From positions 62,001 to 126,000 of the forward strand of contig NZ_JAUSVO010000001.1 in NCBI RefSeq assembly GCF_030814715.1: a stretch of DNA of 64,000 nt, read 5' to 3'. The position numbers were made by a program, and so were the translations under genes. Source of the DNA: Kaistia dalseonensis. Lineage in GTDB: Bacteria > Pseudomonadota > Alphaproteobacteria > Rhizobiales > Kaistiaceae. Below, piece after piece: positions 60,754-64,000 of the stretch. The notes beneath the pieces are model-generated. The model worked only from the letters and a program-made list of their open reading frames with translations. It had not been told where the DNA came from and did no database searches. The stretch's first letter is position 1. Each line of letters starts with the position of its first letter.

Positions 60754-61701
60754 TCACGGCATGCCGGCGCGACCGGCGAAACGGCGCGCACGGAAATGGA
60801 AGAAGGTGTCAGCGACGCCAAGCGCGGCCATCAAGGCGATGGGCAGCACGAAGACGAAGCTGAGCGCGTAGGCGACGAAAAGGATGGCCGAGCGTAGCGG
60901 ACGTCCGATCAGCAGTGCATGGAGGCAGCCAAAGCCGGTCAGCGCGAAGCCGAAGCCGATGGCGCCCGCAATCGCGGCCGCCGAATGTCCGATGCCACCG
61001 GGGAGGACGAAGCTCGCCACCAGGGCCGCCCCGAGCGCGCCCGCGGCCACGGGCGGGAGGACCACGGTCCAGACTGGAGCCCAGACACGCTGCAGCATGC
61101 CGGACATCTTGACGATGCGCGCGCCGGCCCAGGCATTCAGCACGAGAATGCCGAGCGTCAGGCTGGCGGCGGTAAACGGCATCAGGGTGATGTTGAAGCG
61201 GACCAGCGGCTCGAGTTCGGCCCGCGATGGCGCGCTGCCGCCTGCATCCTGGGCGAGCCATGCCTGGATCACGGTCAGCGTCTGGTCGATCAGCGTCTCG
61301 GGATCATAGCCGAGCGCGTAACCCGCGATCACGATCGCGACTGCAACTGCCAGGCTGAGGCGCAGCAGCGTCGCGTCGAGCGGGAACCACTCGCGCACCG
61401 GAGGCTCGCCATCGAGCGTCCGTGACAGGCCGATCAGATGCGCCGCCCAGGCAATCGGAGCTGCGAACAATACGAGATAGAGGCCACCGGCGATCGGTCC
61501 GATGGCAGCGCCGATCAGCGCCGAGGCGAGCGCCGCGCCGACCACGCCGGAGAGCGTGCCGAAGCCGAGGCCCGCAATGGCGATGGGCAGCGGTGAAAGC
61601 ATGAAGAGGGGGAAAGCGAGCGCGGTCCCGCTGATCAGCGCGGCAAAGAGCAGTGCCGCCGCCAGACCGGCCCCGAGGCCTATGAGGATATTGCGCGCCA
61701 T
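60754..61701 (-). CDS. DUF2232 family membrane protein
   Basis: 315 aa, about eight to nine hydrophobic helices. LSPLPIAIAGLGFGTLSGVVGAA and the C-terminal VAYALSFVFVLPIALMAALGVADTFFHFRAR match the YybS-like DUF2232 family. In Rhizobiales it is regularly placed between rpsR and rplI. Function unknown; a transporter-like ECF S-component fold has been suggested for the wider family. Confidence 0.85.
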   Translation of the reverse strand: MARNILIGLGAGLAAALLFAALISGTALAFPLFMLSPLPIAIAGLGFGTLSGVVGAALASALIGAAIGPIAGGLYLVLFAAPIAWAAHLIGLSRTLDGEPPVREWFPLDATLLRLSLAVAVAIVIAGYALGYDPETLIDQTLTVIQAWLAQDAGGSAPSRAELEPLVRFNITLMPFTAASLTLGILVLNAWAGARIVKMSGMLQRVWAPVWTVVLPPVAAGALGAALVASFVLPGGIGHSAAAIAGAIGFGFALTGFGCLHALLIGRPLRSAILFVAYALSFVFVLPIALMAALGVADTFFHFRARRFAGRAGMP

Positions 61702-61761
61702 ATGATCGCTGTCCCGCTGCGAGAGCGGTTAGAGACGGATCCGGAAACCGGTCTGCCCCAA

Positions 61762-61803
61762 CCAAGTCTTGCCTTTGAAGGCCCAAGCCTTGCCCGTGAA
61801 GGC
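61762..61803. repeat. Tandem 2 x 21-bp direct repeat
   Basis: CCAAGTCTTGCCTTTGAAGGC is followed directly by CCAAGCCTTGCCCGTGAAGGC, 18 of 21 bases identical. Each unit forms a small hairpin (GCCT...AGGC). A third, degenerate unit ending in AGCCC-GAAA-GGGCT follows at 61810-61825. It lies in the rpsR-DUF2232 gap. Confidence 0.7.
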
Positions 61804-61852
61804 ATACGTCAAGCCCGAAAGGGCTCAAACTTTCCGCCTTTGGTGGCAAATG

Positions 61853-61881
61853 GCGAGCCGGCGACAGGGCCGCCGGCTCGC
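61853..61881 (-). terminator. Hairpin downstream of rpsR
   Basis: GCGAGCCGGCG-7 nt-CGCCGGCTCGC, a perfect 11-bp stem 38 nt after the rpsR stop. No U-run, so it may partly reduce transcription into the DUF2232 gene or stabilise rpsF-rpsR mRNA. Confidence 0.6.
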
Positions 61882-61918
61882 TCAAATCGCAAATCGACCG
61901 CGCGAAGCGGCCTTTCGC

Positions 61919-62185
61919 TTACTTGATCACGTAGGGCAGGAGGCCCAGGAAGCGCGAGCGCTTGATCGCCTGAGCAAGTTCACGCTGCTTCTTCGCCGAA
62001 ACGGCGGTGATGCGGGACGGAACGATCTTGCCGCGCTCGGAGATGTAGCGCTGCAGGAGGCGAACGTCCTTGTAGTCGATCTTCGGCGCATTCGGGCCCG
62101 AGAACGGGCAGGTCTTGCGGCGACGGAAGAACGGACGACGCTGGCCGCCCGACGAAGTGCTGGTGGTGCTACCGAACTCAGCCAT
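61919..62185 (-). CDS. rpsR: 30S ribosomal protein S18
   Basis: 88 aa. Contains [61 protein letters not shown], full family length. A Ser/Thr/Gly-rich N-terminus (about 16 residues) precedes. Its ATG overlaps the rpsF stop by one base (TAATG), coupling the S6 and S18 partners. Confidence 0.98.
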   Translation of the reverse strand: MAEFGSTTSTSSGGQRRPFFRRRKTCPFSGPNAPKIDYKDVRLLQRYISERGKIVPSRITAVSAKKQRELAQAIKRSRFLGLLPYVIK

Positions 62186-62658
62186 TATTCAGCTCCTTCG
62201 CTGTCTTCGCCACGCGGGCGACGCTCGCCACGGAAGCCGCCGCCACCGCCATCACGGTCGCCGCCGCGGAAGCCGCCGCTGCGCGGACGGTCGCCACGAT
62301 CGCCGAAGCGGCCGCCACGATCGCCATCGTCGCGATCGCGCTTCTGGAGCATGGCCGACTGGCCTTCCTCGAGCTCTTCGACGCGGATGGTGAGAATGCG
62401 AAGAACGTCTTCGTTGATGCGCTGCTGGCGCTCCAGCTCGGCCACGGCGGCTGCCGGGGCGTCGATGTTCATCAGCGTGTAGTGAGCCTTGCGGTTCTTG
62501 CGGATGCGGAACGCAACCGACTTCAGGCCCCACTGCTCGACCTTGGCGACGGAGCCGCCATTGGCCTCGAGGATGCCCTTGAAGGTCTCGGTCAGCGCTT
62601 CGACCTGCTGGGCCGAAACGTCCTGACGGGACAGGAACACGTGTTCATAAAGCGGCAT
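62185..62658 (-). CDS. rpsF: 30S ribosomal protein S6 with RGG-rich tail
   Basis: 157 aa. Residues 1-95 are the S6 ferredoxin-like fold ([35 protein letters not shown]). Residues about 106-157 form a Gly/Arg/Asp-rich tail ([20 protein letters not shown]), absent from the ungutted E. coli protein, which instead has an oligo-Glu tail. GGAAGGG precedes the ATG. The operon promoter candidate is at 62830. Confidence 0.97.
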   Translation of the reverse strand: MPLYEHVFLSRQDVSAQQVEALTETFKGILEANGGSVAKVEQWGLKSVAFRIRKNRKAHYTLMNIDAPAAAVAELERQQRINEDVLRILTIRVEELEEGQSAMLQKRDRDDGDRGGRFGDRGDRPRSGGFRGGDRDGGGGGFRGERRPRGEDSEGAE

Positions 62659-62829
62659 ATTGCCCTTCCTTTTCGCTTCCCGGCGCCAAGCCTCACCGAA
62701 GCCTTCGAGAAAGGCTTGATCGGTACGTACTTCGAGAGCGGAGACACGGGAAGACGGGATCCTGTGATCCCTGCGGTATGCACCGCCTTCCGTTCAACCC
62801 CCGGCCGGGTGTCATGACGACGGGGGGTG

Positions 62830-62856
62830 CATATACGGGAAAGGACGGAATGGCAA
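62830..62856 (-). promoter_or_regulatory. Candidate promoter of the rpsF operon
   Basis: Minus strand TTGCCA-N15-TATATG, giving a leader of about 165 nt before rpsF. Identical hexamers and spacer length occur upstream of the YfgM-like gene. The 15-bp spacer is short for sigma-70; read as TTG-shifted CTTGCC it is 16. Confidence 0.4.
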
Positions 62857-62915
62857 GGGTTGCCGATAGACCGCCGCCAGATCGCATCCGGCGGCGGTCA
62901 TATCGCAATGGAACC

Positions 62916-64000
62916 TCAGCCTGCCTTCGTGACCGGAGGGATGACCCAGGACCCGTCGATGATCGAGGGCTTGTTCTCGTCCGGCCAGTAGAGGCGCAGC
63001 ATCAGGTGGAACTTGCCCTTGGGCGCGGGGAGCCAATTGGCTTCCTTGTCTGGACCCGGGCTTTCATTCTGGATGTAGATGACCAGCGATCCATCGGCCT
63101 CGTATGTCGGATTGGTCCGCAGGCTCATCGAATAGCGGTTGATCGGGTTCGCGACGAAGAACATCTGTTCGTCATACATCGTCAGCGACCAGAAGCCCTT
63201 GACCGGCGGCAACTGCCCCTTGTCGAAGCGCAGCGTATATTTGTGCTTGCCCTCATAGTCCTCGAGCAGCGAAGGCTTCAGCGATGTCGGGTAGACGGCG
63301 TCCTCCGGCCGGTTGGCGCCCAGGCCGATGGCGGTAATAAGAGCACGCTGGATGTAATTGGTGCCGTAGAGGCCCGTCTTGGTGGTGTAGTTCCAGCCGT
63401 TCTGACGCGTCATGTCTCCGTCTTTGGACGCGAAATGCAGCATGACGCGATCATAGGAAAGTGCGGGCACGCGCTTGTCCCATCGCCGGTCGATGAACTT
63501 CGGATCGAAATCCTTGCCGGCCTCGAGGCCGATCAGCTTGAACTGCTCCAGTGCCGGTGCGTCTTCGGGCGCGGGGGGATTGCGCTTCAGCAGATCGGCG
63601 AGCAGCTTGAAATACTCCGCGGTGGGCATGTGGTTGACCTGATCACGCACGGCCGTCTTCATGTCGATCGACGGGTCCACCTTGCCGGCGGGCGGCGTAT
63701 AGTCCTTGCCCCAGGTGCTCAATGGCTGCAGCTTGAACTGGTCCTGCAACGCGTGGACCTCCGCATAGTCCTCAGGTGTACCGGTGCAGTAGATGCGTCC
63801 GAGCAGCCACACGATCGCGGTGGGGGACTTCAGCTCCGACATGCCGTCCGGAATCGTTCCCGTCCAGCCGGGTCCGGTGATCAGGAAGGTCTGGGCCTTC
63901 GTTCCGGTCGTGCGGCTGCCTGGCACGGCGAAGACGTCGGTCCAGCCGCTGAGGAATGGCAAAAGGAAATAGCGGTCCTTCATGTCGGGAACGCTCAGAA
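62916..64000 (-). CDS. DUF1254/DUF1214 family protein (N-terminus outside the window)
   Basis: About 360 residues are visible and the frame stays open to the edge (LSVPDMKDRYFLLPFLSGWTDVFAVPGSRTTGT), so the N-terminal half of the DUF1254 domain is missing. The C-terminal DUF1214 part ends LPPVKGFWSLTMYD...PKGKFHLMLRLYWPDENKPSIIDGSWVIPPV. Such proteins are usually secreted or membrane-anchored; function unknown. Confidence 0.88.
   Translation of the reverse strand, partial: LSVPDMKDRYFLLPFLSGWTDVFAVPGSRTTGTKAQTFLITGPGWTGTIPDGMSELKSPTAIVWLLGRIYCTGTPEDYAEVHALQDQFKLQPLSTWGKDYTPPAGKVDPSIDMKTAVRDQVNHMPTAEYFKLLADLLKRNPPAPEDAPALEQFKLIGLEAGKDFDPKFIDRRWDKRVPALSYDRVMLHFASKDGDMTRQNGWNYTTKTGLYGTNYIQRALITAIGLGANRPEDAVYPTSLKPSLLEDYEGKHKYTLRFDKGQLPPVKGFWSLTMYDEQMFFVANPINRYSMSLRTNPTYEADGSLVIYIQNESPGPDKEANWLPAPKGKFHLMLRLYWPDENKPSIIDGSWVIPPVTKAG

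Overview
The window is chromosomal, GC-rich DNA from an alphaproteobacterium, almost certainly of the order Hyphomicrobiales (Rhizobiales). The evidence is a Brucella/Rhizobium-type Porin_2 family porin, the 14-gene nuo operon with a small extra gene between nuoF and nuoG, birA-rnj-mce-DUF1467 following nuoN, the rpsF-rpsR-DUF2232-rplI, dnaB, alr-radA-cvpA-purF gene order, and the palindromic intergenic repeats typical of this group. The genus cannot be fixed from the sequence alone.

Layout. 1-7 kb: end of a NudK-type Nudix hydrolase, the Mrp/ApbC iron-sulfur carrier ATPase, a major porin, recO, two small secreted proteins of unknown function, a DUF1045 protein and a YciA-type thioesterase. 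7-11 kb: glnB-glnA on the minus strand behind a good sigma-54 promoter, then the NAD(P)HX repair enzyme nnr. 11-22 kb: a protein quality-control cluster (tRNA-Leu, tig, clpP, clpX, lon, hupB, tRNA-Val, tRNA-Asp) interrupted by two tandem secreted Ntn-hydrolases on the opposite strand and a 0.9 kb non-coding stretch before lon. 22-24 kb: a FUSC-family membrane protein. 24-42 kb: nuoA to nuoN (complex I) on the plus strand with very tight or overlapping junctions, running into birA, rnj, mce and a DUF1467 gene, closed by a terminator at 42.16 kb. 42-50 kb: two L,D-transpeptidases, panB, a YfgM-like protein, der, a hydroxyacid dehydrogenase and an SDR. 48-56 kb (minus strand): dnaB, and alr-radA-cvpA-purF-SDR as a probable operon. 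55-59 kb: a DUF1800/DUF1501 pair and a cyclopropane-fatty-acid synthase, which separate rplI from dnaB. 60-63 kb: rpsF-rpsR-DUF2232-rplI. 63-64 kb: a DUF1254 protein cut by the window end.

Most of the window is conserved housekeeping. I found no prophage, insertion sequence, CRISPR array or defence island. The signals that are not routine are: a 111-aa right-handed beta-helix (pentapeptide repeat) protein translated between nuoF and nuoG; a 30-residue His/Asp tract in the first loop of NuoL; a family of about 105-bp palindromic repeats (three copies, one supplying a stop codon); the structured non-coding DNA upstream of lon; a 28-nt palindrome centred on the stop codon of der; and a 2 x 21-bp tandem repeat between rpsR and the DUF2232 gene.
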